Shown here one piece after another: positions 34,038 through 43,205 of a DNA stretch of 64,000 bases. The stretch's first letter is position 1. Each line of letters begins with the position of its first letter. The translations under genes were made by a program, and so were the position numbers. Source of the stretch: Bradyrhizobium prioriisuperbiae. Lineage in GTDB: Bacteria > Pseudomonadota > Alphaproteobacteria > Rhizobiales > Xanthobacteraceae. The notes below the pieces were generated by a model that was given only the letters and a program-made list of their open reading frames with translations, searched no databases and had not been told where the DNA came from. The stretch spans positions 4,514,501 to 4,578,500 of the forward strand of contig NZ_CP135921.1 in the NCBI RefSeq assembly GCF_032397745.1. Direction: 5' to 3'.

Positions 34038-34836
34038 TCAGGATTTTCCCAAGTCCGAGGAAGGCATTTGCGAGGGTGAGCAGCGTCGCGGTCACGACGA
34101 TATAGATCACCGACAGCGCAGCGAGGGTCGGGTCGGCATACTCCCGCACATAGTTGTACATGGCGACCGGCAGCGTCTGCGTCGCCTGGCTGCTGACAAA
34201 GAGTGTGGCGGTGAATTCGTTGAACGACAGGATCGCGGCGAACAGCCAGCCGCTCAAGAGGCCCGGCAGCAGCAAGGGAAGCGTGATGGTGAAGAGTATC
34301 CGCAGCGGCGAGGCGCCGAGGCTGGAGGCGGCGAGCTCGAGCCGGGTGTCGAGGTTCTGCAGCGAGATGAAGACACTGCGCATCACAAACGGCAGCACCA
34401 TGATGACATGCGCGAGGATCACCAGCGGAAAGCCCCGGCCCGCGCCGGTTTGGGCTGCGAGCATCAGCAAGCCAAGTCCGATGGTGTAGTGCGGGATGAT
34501 CAGCGGCGACAGCAGGATGCCTTCGAGTGTGCGCTTGAAGCGAAATGTGTAGCGGTGGATCGCAAAGGCGAAGGCCGCGCCGATCACCAGCGCGAGGGAC
34601 GAGGCCCACAGCGTCACCGTCAGGCCGTTCCAGAAACCTTTTCGGAAATCCGCATAGTCGAACGCGCGGGTGAACCAGCGCAGCGACCAGACCTGCGGCG
34701 GGAACGCCAGGATGGCGCGGTCGTTGAAGGCGGTCAGCGCTACCACGATCGCGGGCAGGATGACAAACAGCAAAATGACCGCGACCAGGACGTATCCCGA
34801 CCATCGCAGTGCCTTGGCGGTGAACCGGCCTGTCAT
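34021..34836 (-). CDS. ABC transporter permease, PotC-type
   Basis: This 271-residue inner-membrane protein has about six helices (YVLVAVILLFVILPAIVVAL first). The ATPase-contact EAA-like loop is LELAASSLGASPLRILFTI. The start ATG at 34836 overlaps the stop of the upstream permease as ATGA, so the genes are coupled. It pairs with the PotB-type permease to form the channel. Confidence 0.9.
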   Translation of the reverse strand: MTGRFTAKALRWSGYVLVAVILLFVILPAIVVALTAFNDRAILAFPPQVWSLRWFTRAFDYADFRKGFWNGLTVTLWASSLALVIGAAFAFAIHRYTFRFKRTLEGILLSPLIIPHYTIGLGLLMLAAQTGAGRGFPLVILAHVIMVLPFVMRSVFISLQNLDTRLELAASSLGASPLRILFTITLPLLLPGLLSGWLFAAILSFNEFTATLFVSSQATQTLPVAMYNYVREYADPTLAALSVIYIVVTATLLTLANAFLGLGKILNVDAH

Positions 34837-35702
34837 GTCGCAGCTCCCAGTCGCTCCAGCGGACGGGCCGCCTGCTTCATCAGCGCAATGACTGCAAGCG
34901 ACAGCGCAAGGCCGACGATCGACAGGCTGGCCGCGAATGGAAAGTTGAACGATGAAAAACCGAGCTGGTAGACCAGCGTCGAGACTGTGCTGACCCGGCC
35001 TCCGCCGATCAATTGCGGCGTGGCGAAGGCGCTGAAGGTCCAGGCGAAGGCGGTGGAGAAGCCGGCGACCACGCCCGGCATCGACAGCGGCAGCGTGATC
35101 GTCAGGAAGATCCGGATCGGTCCCGCGCCGAGGCTTGCGGCCGCCTTTTCGTAGTTCCGATCGATGTGAGACAGCCCCGCGGCCAGCATGATCACCATGA
35201 TCGGCATGGTCACATGCACGAGCGCGGCGACGACGCCGCCGGTGGTGAACATCATCTGCAGCGGCCGCTGCACCAGCCCCAGTTTGAGCAGCAGCGTGTT
35301 GAGGAAGCCGTTGTTGCCGAGCACGATCATCCAGGAATAGGTCCGCACCACTTCGCCGAGGAACAGCGGCGTGACGGAGGCAATCAGGATGAAGGAGCGC
35401 AGGAACGGACTGCGGGTGCGCACCAGCGCATAGGCGACGGGATAGGCGAGGATCAGCGTAAACACGGCGGTCTGGAAGCACAGCAGGATGGTGGCCCAGA
35501 ACGCCCAGGCATACAGCGGGCGCAGCAGCGCCGCGAAATTCTGCAGGGTGAAGCCGCCGACATCGAGCGAGCCGGGAATATAGGTCCTGACGCTGTACTG
35601 GAAGACCACCGCCATCGCCGCGACCAGGCTGACGGCCACGAGGCCGGCCGGCGAGACGAACCAACCCAGGAATGGTCGCGAAGTGAGAGGTCGCGAAGTC
35701 AT
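34833..35702 (-). CDS. ABC transporter permease, PotB-type
   Basis: This 289-residue inner-membrane protein has six predicted helices (GLVAVSLVAAMAVVFQYSV first). The EAA-like motif is YEKAAASLGAGPIRIFLTI. It starts 61 bases after the binding-protein gene and overlaps the next permease by 4 bases. Family placement is polyamine-type. Confidence 0.9.
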   Translation of the reverse strand: MTSRPLTSRPFLGWFVSPAGLVAVSLVAAMAVVFQYSVRTYIPGSLDVGGFTLQNFAALLRPLYAWAFWATILLCFQTAVFTLILAYPVAYALVRTRSPFLRSFILIASVTPLFLGEVVRTYSWMIVLGNNGFLNTLLLKLGLVQRPLQMMFTTGGVVAALVHVTMPIMVIMLAAGLSHIDRNYEKAAASLGAGPIRIFLTITLPLSMPGVVAGFSTAFAWTFSAFATPQLIGGGRVSTVSTLVYQLGFSSFNFPFAASLSIVGLALSLAVIALMKQAARPLERLGAAT

Positions 35703-35763
35703 GAAAGCCCTCGGTGAATCACACAGCGCGGCCCGACTGTGTCGGGCCGCCGACGGGACGGGC

Positions 35764-36807
35764 TTATTGCGCCATCATGTTTTCAGCGAACCACTTGCGC
35801 CATTCGGCTGTCTTCTCGGCGCGCAGCTTGTGGTCGATTACCAGCGTCTGGCTGGCCCATTGCTCGGGCGTGGTGAACACGCCGGGTAGCGCCGCGGTCT
35901 CCGGCTTCAGCTTGGCGTTGTCGACCACGGGGCTGCCTTTCTTCAACTCCGCGATCTTGGCCTGCACCGCCGGGTCGAGCGCGATGTTCAGGAATTTGTA
36001 GGCGAGGTCGGCCTTGGCCGAGCCTTTCATGATGCCCATGGTGTCGATGCCGAGCACCGCGCCTTCCTTCGGGATCACGAGCTGGATGGGAACGCCCTGG
36101 TCGCGCATGTGATAGGCGTTCATCGAGAGCACCACCTGCACGGGCGTCTCGCCGGTGGCGAACAACTGCTGGCTGTTGGCGTCGTTGGTGTAGAACGCCT
36201 TGTAGTTTGGCCGCAGCGCCTTCAGCTTCTCGCTGCCGACCTGCCAGTTTGTCGCGTCGCCGCCCGAGAGCTTGGCCGCCACCGCGATGACGTGGCTTGG
36301 GTCGAAGTCGGGTGAGGAGATCATGCCCTTCAGGGCCGGATTCCACAGGCCTTCCCAGCTGTCGAAGCTGACGCCTTTCGGCAAGCGATCGGGCAGGTAG
36401 CCGATGGTGTAGACATAGGCCCAGACACCGACATGATACGGGCTGATCTTGGCCTGCGGCACCAGGTGCTGTGCGTTCGGTGCCTTCGCGAGGTCGAGTG
36501 TCTCGAACAGCTTGTCGTTGGCATAGAGCCAGCCGACATGCGCGGTGGTGAAGGTGACGTCGCTCTCGGGCTTGCCGGCGGCGAGCTTGGCCTGGTTCAG
36601 CCGATCCATGGTGCCGCCAGTGACGTATTCGACGTCGGCACCGGTCTGCGCGGTAAACGTCTTGCCGATCGCCTCGTCGATCAGGTCACGGAAGCTGCCG
36701 CCCCATGTGCTGACGACAAGCTTGTCCTTTGCGGAGGCCATGGATGGCGCACCAGTGACGGCGAGTGCGGCGAGAACGACTGCCGCGGAAATCTTCAAGG
36801 CATGCAT
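35764..36807 (-). CDS. PotD-type ABC solute-binding protein
   Basis: The protein has 347 residues. A signal peptide (ISAAVVLAALAVTGAPSMA) precedes a mature protein beginning KDKLVVSTWGGSFRDLIDEA, typical of the extracellular solute-binding family 1 'spermidine/putrescine' type. These bind polyamines, opines or various nitrogen compounds. GAGGT precedes the start. First of a four-gene transporter operon and 170 bases downstream of an hpaB-hpaC-ridA-like operon on the same strand, separated by a strong hairpin. The cargo is likely the monooxygenase substrate (inference). Confidence 0.88.
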   Translation of the reverse strand: MHALKISAAVVLAALAVTGAPSMASAKDKLVVSTWGGSFRDLIDEAIGKTFTAQTGADVEYVTGGTMDRLNQAKLAAGKPESDVTFTTAHVGWLYANDKLFETLDLAKAPNAQHLVPQAKISPYHVGVWAYVYTIGYLPDRLPKGVSFDSWEGLWNPALKGMISSPDFDPSHVIAVAAKLSGGDATNWQVGSEKLKALRPNYKAFYTNDANSQQLFATGETPVQVVLSMNAYHMRDQGVPIQLVIPKEGAVLGIDTMGIMKGSAKADLAYKFLNIALDPAVQAKIAELKKGSPVVDNAKLKPETAALPGVFTTPEQWASQTLVIDHKLRAEKTAEWRKWFAENMMAQ

Positions 36808-36909
36808 CTTCGAACCTCGTTTGATTGGGCTTTGCAGCGATGAAACAGAGCAAGGATCGTGCCATTTATTTTATTGATTTCAGATAGTTAGATGCAATTT
36901 GCCAACGGC

Positions 36910-36945
36910 GAGCCACTTCATCTTCGAAGGAAGATGAAGTGGCTC
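36910..36945 (-). terminator. Perfect 16-bp stem-loop between two operons
   Basis: GAGCCACTTCATCTTC and GAAGATGAAGTGGCTC form a perfect 16-bp stem with a 4-base loop (GAAG). It lies in the gap between the ridA-like gene and the transporter operon on the same strand. No T-run follows in either direction, so it may attenuate or protect message ends instead of ending transcription fully. Confidence 0.55.
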
Positions 36946-36976
36946 TTAGGACTGTTGCTAAAAGCTTGTTTCGCTC

Positions 36977-37390
36977 TCAGCGCGACGGAATTTCAGCGAT
37001 GATGTCGATCTCCATGAAATACTCGGGTTTAGCCAGTCCCTGGACGATGATGCCGGTCGACACCGGATAGACGCCTTTCAGCCAGCGGCCGACCACGCGA
37101 TACACCGGCTCGCGATAAGCGCGATCGGTGATGTAGATGACGATCTTGACGATGTCCTGCAGCGAGGCACCTGCCTCTTCAAGCAGCACCTTGGCGCAAG
37201 ACATGGCATTCTCGGTTTGCGCGGCTGCATCGCCGATGCCGACGATGTTGCCGTCGAGGTCCATGGCGGTCTGTCCGCGCACATAGACGGTGTTGTTGGC
37301 GCGCACCACCATGCAGACATCGTTGTCGAGATTCTGCTCGGGGTAGGCTTCGCGGGTGTTGAACTTGCGGAACCGCTGATGGGTGGTCAT
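36977..37390 (-). CDS. RidA/YjgF-family enamine/imine deaminase
   Basis: This 137-residue protein, trimeric by family, contains VYVRGQTAMDLDGNIVGIGD, NAMSCAKVLLEEAGASLQDI and VKIVIYITDRAYREPVYRVV, all aligned with RidA-like proteins. The conserved Arg of the active site fits ITDRAYRE, and the end PEYFMEIDIIAEIP matches. Family members hydrolyse reactive enamines/imines. It is third in an operon with a flavin-dependent monooxygenase and its reductase, which suggests that the pathway gives a nitrogen-bearing enamine. Confidence 0.87.
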   Translation of the reverse strand: MTTHQRFRKFNTREAYPEQNLDNDVCMVVRANNTVYVRGQTAMDLDGNIVGIGDAAAQTENAMSCAKVLLEEAGASLQDIVKIVIYITDRAYREPVYRVVGRWLKGVYPVSTGIIVQGLAKPEYFMEIDIIAEIPSR

Positions 37391-37407
37391 GGATCTCTCT
37401 CTTTAAC

Positions 37408-37914
37408 TTAAGCAGCGGCGAGGCGACGGAACGCGCGATCGGAAAACACCAGCGGCAAGGCCGGCTGGGTGCGAACGTCAAGCACTTCGCCGGTCACGAT
37501 GCGATGCGAGCCGAATTCGAAAACGCTGGCGACGCGGCAGTCGAAATTGCAGAGTGCGCCGTCGAGGGCGGGCGCGCCGGTGTGCAGCTTGGACCATTTA
37601 CCGGCCAGGAAACGATTTTCGCGCAGTTCCGGGATCAGTCCGGCGAAGCTGTTGGCGACGCGTTCCTGGGCATCGCTGAGCACGTTGGCGACGAAGGTGC
37701 CGTTGGTGAGAATTTGCGCCAGGCCCTTGTTGTCGCGATGGACGCAGAACACCACCGAGGGCGGCTCCATCGACAGCGAGCACAACGACGACACCGTGAC
37801 GCCGGCGCGCCCGGCGTCGCCGTCCGAGGTGACCACGGCGACACCCGAGGCCGTCAGGCGCATGGCGTCGCGGAATGTATCGACGCCGACGACGGGTTGC
37901 ATTGTGTGGCTCAT
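37408..37914 (-). CDS. Flavin reductase, HpaC-type
   Basis: This 168-residue protein has the FMN/FAD split barrel: FRDAMRLTASGVAVVTSDGD, then GVTVSSLCSLSMEPPSVVFC. This is the short-chain flavin:NADH reductase type that supplies reduced flavin to two-component monooxygenases. Its ATG overlaps the stop of the monooxygenase gene as ATGA, which strongly implies a stoichiometric pair. The ridA-like gene follows by 17 bases. Confidence 0.9.
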   Translation of the reverse strand: MSHTMQPVVGVDTFRDAMRLTASGVAVVTSDGDAGRAGVTVSSLCSLSMEPPSVVFCVHRDNKGLAQILTNGTFVANVLSDAQERVANSFAGLIPELRENRFLAGKWSKLHTGAPALDGALCNFDCRVASVFEFGSHRIVTGEVLDVRTQPALPLVFSDRAFRRLAAA

Positions 37915-39365
37915 GCCTTCCCTCCATTGATGCGATCCGACAGGCCTGCGGACTTCTTGACGAAATCGAGTGGGCCGGAAAAATCAAAGCTGTTGTAGAC
38001 GGCGGCGAGATGATTGAAGTGCGGCGCCTGGGCGAACTGCACGAACGTCAGGCGATGGCCGGCATAGTCGGAGTTCAGGAGATCGCGGGCGAAGGCGAGC
38101 AACTTGCGTCGGTCTTCGGCCTGCCACTGGTCGTTCAGGGAATAGAACTTGTTCAGCCACTCGCCGCTGCCCTTGGCTTCGAACGAACTGGCATTGGGGG
38201 TGATGCAGATCTGGCCGCCGCAGAGCTCGCGGGCGATATGCATCATGGCGGGAAGTTGCGAGCAGCCAAATACCCGGCCGGCATAGAGCATCGACTGCTG
38301 CGGCATCAAGAGGCCGCCCGGGCTCTTTTCCGCCATCGCGATCGAGGCGGTGAGATGAGCGTTGATGCCTTCGCGATAACAGACGAGGTCGGCGAGCTTT
38401 TCGCGGACCGACTGCAGCTTGTCGAGGCCGGTCTGCTTCGCATTCCACATCGCGGCGCCGATCATCATGTCGGCGGTGTAGAGCAGGCGCAGCACGTAAG
38501 GAAATGCCGAATAACGATGCAGCGTCGAGCGCACGAACTGCGCCGCGCGGGTGTGCCGGTAGAAGAAGACGTCTTCCCAGGGGATCAGCACGTCGTCGAA
38601 CACCACCAGCGCTTCCACTTCGTCGAACCGGTTGGCGAGCGGGTAGTCCTTCTCGCTGGAGCGGTTGGCAAAGCCGGCCCGGCAGATGTGCTTGACGCCC
38701 GGCGCGCCCATCTTGACGATGCAGCCGACCGCATAGTCGGATAGCGCTTCGGTGCTCCAGGCGCCCACCGTCGGCTTCAGATAGGCCTGGTCGGCATAGG
38801 CGGCGGCGGTCTCGTATTTGGCGCCGCGGATGATGATGCCGGCGTCGGTCTCGCGCGTCACGTGCACCATCAGGTCCGGGTCCTGCTGCTGCGGCGGCAG
38901 CGAGCGGTCGCCCTTCGGGTCGGTGTTGGCCGATACATGGAACACGTCGTTCTCGACCACGGCCTGGATGTGTCGGTCGATGTTGGCGGCGAACCGCGGA
39001 TCGATTTCCGCCAGCACGTCGCGGCCATCGGCCAGCGACCACATCTCGCCGATGGTCTCGTCGCCGACCCGCGTCACCACGCCGCCGATGTCCTTCATCA
39101 CGTGATCGACCGCGGCGATCTTGTCGGCCCAGTCCTGTTTCGTCTGCGGCGGGCGGTAGAAGATGGAGTGGCGCTCGTTGCCGTCGACATAGGTGAGGGC
39201 GCTGCTGTAGCGCTCTTCATGCGCCATGTCGTACATGCGCGCCTTGATATCGATAATCGGCTTCAGTGCCGGGTGCCGCGTGACGTCCTTGACGCGCTCT
39301 CCGTCCATCCAGACTTCGCGTCCGTCGCGAATGCCGTTTTTGTACTCTTCGCCCGTGCGGATCAT
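37911..39365 (-). CDS. 4-hydroxyphenylacetate 3-hydroxylase (HpaB)-family monooxygenase
   Basis: This 484-residue FADH2-dependent aromatic hydroxylase has an acyl-CoA-dehydrogenase-like fold. It opens with TGEEYKNGIRDGREVWMDGE, the family N-terminus. RETDAGIIIRGAKYETAAAY and DVLIPWEDVFFYRHT are conserved family regions. It would add oxygen ortho to a phenol-like hydroxyl using reduced flavin from the coupled HpaC-type gene. ATG 39365 is best spaced from AGGAG; 39368 is one codon upstream. Divergent from a LysR regulator. The neighbouring RidA and polyamine-type transporter hint at a nitrogen-containing phenolic substrate, not 4-hydroxyphenylacetate itself. Confidence 0.88.
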   Translation of the reverse strand: MIRTGEEYKNGIRDGREVWMDGERVKDVTRHPALKPIIDIKARMYDMAHEERYSSALTYVDGNERHSIFYRPPQTKQDWADKIAAVDHVMKDIGGVVTRVGDETIGEMWSLADGRDVLAEIDPRFAANIDRHIQAVVENDVFHVSANTDPKGDRSLPPQQQDPDLMVHVTRETDAGIIIRGAKYETAAAYADQAYLKPTVGAWSTEALSDYAVGCIVKMGAPGVKHICRAGFANRSSEKDYPLANRFDEVEALVVFDDVLIPWEDVFFYRHTRAAQFVRSTLHRYSAFPYVLRLLYTADMMIGAAMWNAKQTGLDKLQSVREKLADLVCYREGINAHLTASIAMAEKSPGGLLMPQQSMLYAGRVFGCSQLPAMMHIARELCGGQICITPNASSFEAKGSGEWLNKFYSLNDQWQAEDRRKLLAFARDLLNSDYAGHRLTFVQFAQAPHFNHLAAVYNSFDFSGPLDFVKKSAGLSDRINGGKA

Positions 39366-39411
39366 CATTGGCTCCTGCTTGCACTGGACGAAGTGTGGGG
39401 CGCCGCATAGC

Positions 39412-39430
39412 ATAAGGAAAATATTTTTAT
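39412..39430. promoter_or_regulatory. LysR box ATAA-N11-TTAT
   Basis: The AT-rich dyad at 39412-39430 has the T-N11-A form of LysR operators. It lies in the 90-base gap between the divergent monooxygenase operon (start 39365) and the LysR gene (start 39456). It is the natural recognition site for inducer-dependent activation. Confidence 0.55.
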
Positions 39431-39455
39431 CTTTGGAGTTTCATAGGAAAATGCG

Positions 39456-40403
39456 ATGAAGTTTTCCCTCCGGGCTCTGAAGTACATGGTCGAAACCGCC
39501 GATGCGGGCAGCGTCACCGAGGCGGCCCGGCGCCTCAATGTGTCGCAGCCCGCGATATCGACGGCCCTGAGCCAGATCGAGGCCGAACTCGGCATCCAGA
39601 TCTTTGTCCGCCACCTGGCCAAGGGCGTGACGCTGTCGGCGGCCGGCCAGCGGCTGGTCAATGATGCACGGCTGCTGCTTAATCATGCCCGCGACTTCGA
39701 GCAGGGTGCGCAATCCCTCGGCAACACCTTGCAGGGCGAGATCGTGGTCGGCAGTTTCCTGACCCTGGCCACCCGCTTCATGCCGGGGCTGCTGTCGGGT
39801 TTCGGCGATCGTTATCCCGGCATTTCGGTGAAGCTGGAGGACGGCGACCAGCAAGAGATCATCGATGCATTGATCTCGGGGCGCATCGAACTCGCTTTGT
39901 CCTATTCCTTCGCGATGCCGGACGATATCGTGGGTGAAAGGCTCGCCGAGTTGCCGCCGCACGTTCTGTTGTCCGCCACCCATCCGCTGGCGACGCGGCG
40001 GCAGGTCAGTCTTGCCGAGCTTCAAGACGATCCGTTCATCCTGCTCGACCTGCCGCATTCCCGCGACTACTTCCTGAGCGTGTTCGCAGCGTGCGGAATT
40101 GAGCCGCGGATCGCGTTTCGCACCCGTTCGTTTGAACTGATCCGTGGCCTGGTCGGGCACGGGCGGGGTTATGCGATCCAGAATGCCGTGCCGCGCACCA
40201 CCATCGGTTATGACGGCAGCCGCAGCGTGGTGGTCCCGATTGCCGAGCCGTTGCCGTCGACCTACGTGACACTGCTGCACTTGAAACGCTACACGTTGCG
40301 ACCGGCGGTCCAGATGTTTGCCGACTATGCCAGGGAAGCCTTTGCGGTCGGCGGCCGGTTCGCGCCGGGATCAATAGCCCCGCCCGGGGTCGACGCGGCT
40401 TAG
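39456..40403 (+). CDS. LysR-family transcriptional regulator
   Basis: The protein has 315 residues. The N-terminal winged helix is SLRALKYMVETADAGSVTEA, then RLNVSQPAISTALSQIEAELG. The effector domain spans about 90-300. It is divergent from the HpaB-type operon, with a LysR box between. It most likely activates the operon when the aromatic substrate or an intermediate is present. Its 3' end overlaps the convergent dehydrogenase gene by 33 bases. Confidence 0.92.
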   Translation: MKFSLRALKYMVETADAGSVTEAARRLNVSQPAISTALSQIEAELGIQIFVRHLAKGVTLSAAGQRLVNDARLLLNHARDFEQGAQSLGNTLQGEIVVGSFLTLATRFMPGLLSGFGDRYPGISVKLEDGDQQEIIDALISGRIELALSYSFAMPDDIVGERLAELPPHVLLSATHPLATRRQVSLAELQDDPFILLDLPHSRDYFLSVFAACGIEPRIAFRTRSFELIRGLVGHGRGYAIQNAVPRTTIGYDGSRSVVVPIAEPLPSTYVTLLHLKRYTLRPAVQMFADYAREAFAVGGRFAPGSIAPPGVDAA

Positions 40404-41297
40404 CAGCGGCTGCCCGGTGCGCAGCCGCCGCACATTCTCGCCGATCTGTCGGGCCGCGGAGGCCGGCAGTGCGATGGAGGCGAGGTGCGGCGTAATCAGG
40501 ACATTGTCCATCGCCCACAGCGGGCTCGAAGGCGGCAGCGGCTCGGTGGCGAACACATCCAGCGTTGCCTCCGCGATATGGCCGGATTGCAGTGCTGCGA
40601 TCAGCGCGGCTTCGTCGACGATGCTGCCGCGCGACACGTTGACAAACGCAGCACCCGTCTTCAGCAGCGCCAGCCGTTCGGCATTCAGGAGGTTTTGGGT
40701 GAGCGGCGTTTGCGGCAGCATGCAGACCAGAATATCGCTGCCACTGAAAATCTCCGGCAGCGCCTCGAGACCGGCTGATGTCCGGATGCCGTCAACATCT
40801 TTAAGTGTGTTCGACCAGCCCTGCACTTGATATCCTTGCCGCGCGCATTCGATCGCCGCGGCCAGTCCCAGTTCGCCAAGTCCCAAAATGCCGACCCGGA
40901 TGGTCTCGGGATCGCGGGGATGGATGTAATGCCAGCGGCGCTGCCGCTGCGCGCGTTCGAAGGCCGGGATATTGCGCGCGTGTCGCGTCACCGCGAACAG
41001 CACATACCCCGCCATCATCCGCGCCATCTTGGGGTCGGACAGCCGGGTGATCGGCACATCGGGCAGGTCGTCGCGACCGACCAGCGCATCAACCCCCGCA
41101 CCGAGATTGATCACCAGGGCGAGGTTCGCAAAATCCGCGAAGAAGCCATGGGGCGGTTTCCACACCAGCGCATGGCGGACCGACGCCTTGTCGGCGATGT
41201 CGCCGGTCTGCCGCAACTCGATATCCTCCGCGGCCAGCGCCGACCGCCAGGCCTCGAAGTCGTCGACCTGGCTGTAGAAAACCATTGTCTCCGGCAT
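40371..41297 (-). CDS. 2-hydroxyacid dehydrogenase, GhrA-like
   Basis: This 308-residue NAD(P)-dependent protein has the Rossmann motif VGILGLGELG (about 134-143), followed by catalytic-region residues in VNVSRGSIVDE and the Glu/His pair in DVFATEPLPPSSPLW and ITPHLASI. It is close to glyoxylate/hydroxypyruvate reductase A. It starts one base into the stop of the upstream dehydroquinase gene (TAATG), so the two are coupled. It overlaps the convergent LysR gene at its end. Confidence 0.88.
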   Translation of the reverse strand: MPETMVFYSQVDDFEAWRSALAAEDIELRQTGDIADKASVRHALVWKPPHGFFADFANLALVINLGAGVDALVGRDDLPDVPITRLSDPKMARMMAGYVLFAVTRHARNIPAFERAQRQRRWHYIHPRDPETIRVGILGLGELGLAAAIECARQGYQVQGWSNTLKDVDGIRTSAGLEALPEIFSGSDILVCMLPQTPLTQNLLNAERLALLKTGAAFVNVSRGSIVDEAALIAALQSGHIAEATLDVFATEPLPPSSPLWAMDNVLITPHLASIALPASAARQIGENVRRLRTGQPLLSRVDPGRGY

Positions 41298-41779
41298 TAT
41301 CGGGGCGCCTGCTCGGCGATCAGGCGCGCCACCGCGGTCAGGGCCAGTTCATAACCCAGCGCGCCAAGGCCGGCGACCACGCCGGTGGCCGCGCGCGACA
41401 CGTAGGAATGGTGTCGGAAGGGTTCGCGCTTCCAGATGTTGCTCATGTGGGCCTCGATGATCGGTCCCTCGAAGGCCAAAAGCGCATCCAGGATGGCGAT
41501 CGAAGTATAAGTGAGCCCGGCCGCGTTGATGATCAGGCCACCGGCTTTCTCGCGCGCCTCCTGGATCCAGTCCACCAGCACGCCCTCATGATTGGACTGG
41601 CGAAATTCGAGCGTCAGCTTGAGCGACGCGGCGTGATCCTCGCAGCGCTGTTTGATCGCGACAAAGCTTTCGCGGCCGTAGGTCCCGCTGCGATCCAGTC
41701 CATAGAGATTGGCGTTGGGTCCATTGAGGAAATAAACGGTCGGCTGGGCGGTCATGGGGGCGCTTTCGTTGCGGGTCAC
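41297..41779 (-). CDS. aroQ: Type II 3-dehydroquinate dehydratase
   Basis: The protein has 160 residues (152 if the ATG at 41755 is used). Its substrate-binding start is VYFLNGPNANLYGLDRSGTYG, with the lid Tyr and Arg. Other conserved parts are EFRQSNHEGVLVDWIQEA, INAAGLTYTSIAILDAL and the His-containing EAHMSNIWKREPFRHHSY. It interconverts 3-dehydroquinate and 3-dehydroshikimate. The GTG at 41779 or ATG at 41755 may be the start; neither has a strong ribosome binding site. Its place with a 2-hydroxyacid dehydrogenase and aromatic-degradation genes suggests quinate-type catabolism or a second shikimate enzyme. Confidence 0.9.
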   Translation of the reverse strand: MTRNESAPMTAQPTVYFLNGPNANLYGLDRSGTYGRESFVAIKQRCEDHAASLKLTLEFRQSNHEGVLVDWIQEAREKAGGLIINAAGLTYTSIAILDALLAFEGPIIEAHMSNIWKREPFRHHSYVSRAATGVVAGLGALGYELALTAVARLIAEQAPR

Positions 41780-41996
41780 CGGCCTGCAACACTAACGAGC
41801 GCAGGTACCTCCGCCATAATAAAAAAAACCTATCCGGTTCGACGGGTTTGGATATGGGGCGATGTCTCCTGATCTGCCGCATGTCTCATGGCCGGGAGAT
41901 GCGAAGTGCAGCGATTCTGGATGTACTGAAGCGAAACGGTGCTGCCTGCGCACGCTCAACATTTGCTTCCATCGTTGCAAGCCAAGGACAATGATC

Positions 41997-43076
41997 ATGT
42001 CGATCACATCGATACGTCCCTTTATCGCGATCATATGCGTCGGTCTCTCGTGGCTTGCCTTCGCCCCGCTCGCGGGAGCAGCTCCTGTCACCCGCAGCGA
42101 CGGAGCCGAGCTGGTCTACGCAATCCCGGACGATGGCGCCCAAAAGTATAACAGCGCGCAGAATCCGGCGCTGTCTCCGGACGGCACAACGCTGATTTTC
42201 ACGCTCTATATCAACGGATACGATGGCCACATCGGCGATACCCAGCAAGGCGGGCTGGCTCGCATGCCGAGCGCCGGCGGCGCGGCGACACCGATCACCG
42301 CCACCAATCTTGGCGGCACCAATGTCAACGGGTTGGCAACTTGGAACGGCGCGACCAACCTCGTGACATTCGCCGATACCGCCCTCGACGCCAACATCTG
42401 GACGGTCGCGCCGGATGGCAGTGGACTGCGGCAGGTCACCTACACGACAGGCAAGGGCCACCCGGCTTACCAGGAACCGACCTTCTCTCCCGACGGCAAG
42501 ACCATCGTGTTCGAGGAAGACCTCGAGCATAACCCCAATTCCGACGACGGCTACGTGGGCAGCATCGACATCGTGCCGACCGCCGGTGGCCCGGTGCGGC
42601 GGCTGCTGGTTGGCGGCAACGCCAGCGATAACCGGCTGCCGGTGTGGTCGCCCGATGGCTCGCAAATCCTGTTCCAGCGGCGGACGGACATGAAGCCAAA
42701 GCAAGAGGGCGGCTATCACCTGTTCACCATCAATCCCGATGGCACCGGCCTGATTCAGATCACCGGCAAGCCCACCGCCGACGGGGTGGTCTATGAAAAT
42801 TACGACAGCGACGCGTCGTGGTCGCCCGATGGTCAATGGATTCTGGATTCGGCGTGTTATGGCAGCGGTCCGCAGACGCCATGCCCGAAAGGCGCCGTGC
42901 CGAACATCTTCCTGATTTCGGTCGACGGCAAAAAGGTCGTGCGCGTCACCACAAGCAAGCACGAGGATGGCGCCCCGGTCATGAGCCCGGATGGTCGCTG
43001 GATCTACTTCGAGTCCCACAAGGGCGACGAGGATTCGCCGACCCAGATCTGGCGGATCGCCACACCGCCGCATTAG
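41997..43076 (+). CDS. Exported TolB-like beta-propeller (PD40) protein
   Basis: This 359-residue protein has a signal peptide (FIAIICVGLSWLAFAPLAGA). At least five PD40/TolB blades follow, each with the SPDG motif: ALSPDGTTLIF, TFSPDGKTIVF, VWSPDGSQILF, SWSPDGQWIL, VMSPDGRWIYF. It has no peptidase domain, so it is a scaffold or binding protein in the periplasm. The ATG at 41997 is chosen for its spacing from AAGGA; ATG 41991 is possible. Confidence 0.85.
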   Translation: MSITSIRPFIAIICVGLSWLAFAPLAGAAPVTRSDGAELVYAIPDDGAQKYNSAQNPALSPDGTTLIFTLYINGYDGHIGDTQQGGLARMPSAGGAATPITATNLGGTNVNGLATWNGATNLVTFADTALDANIWTVAPDGSGLRQVTYTTGKGHPAYQEPTFSPDGKTIVFEEDLEHNPNSDDGYVGSIDIVPTAGGPVRRLLVGGNASDNRLPVWSPDGSQILFQRRTDMKPKQEGGYHLFTINPDGTGLIQITGKPTADGVVYENYDSDASWSPDGQWILDSACYGSGPQTPCPKGAVPNIFLISVDGKKVVRVTTSKHEDGAPVMSPDGRWIYFESHKGDEDSPTQIWRIATPPH

Positions 43077-43205
43077 GTCGTTGTCCGACGAGACGGATCG
43101 GGGGAGCTGATCAATGACGGTAACGGGGTTGGCGAGCAGCGGAGTTACGGTGCATTCAATTATTGTGAGGATCTCGGAGGATCGAAACCAGTTCCGGGGA
43201 CGATC

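Noticed and set aside
36910..36945. Standard rho-independent terminator
   Set aside because: The stem is perfect but neither strand has a following T-run, so it is listed only as a possible attenuator-like hairpin.
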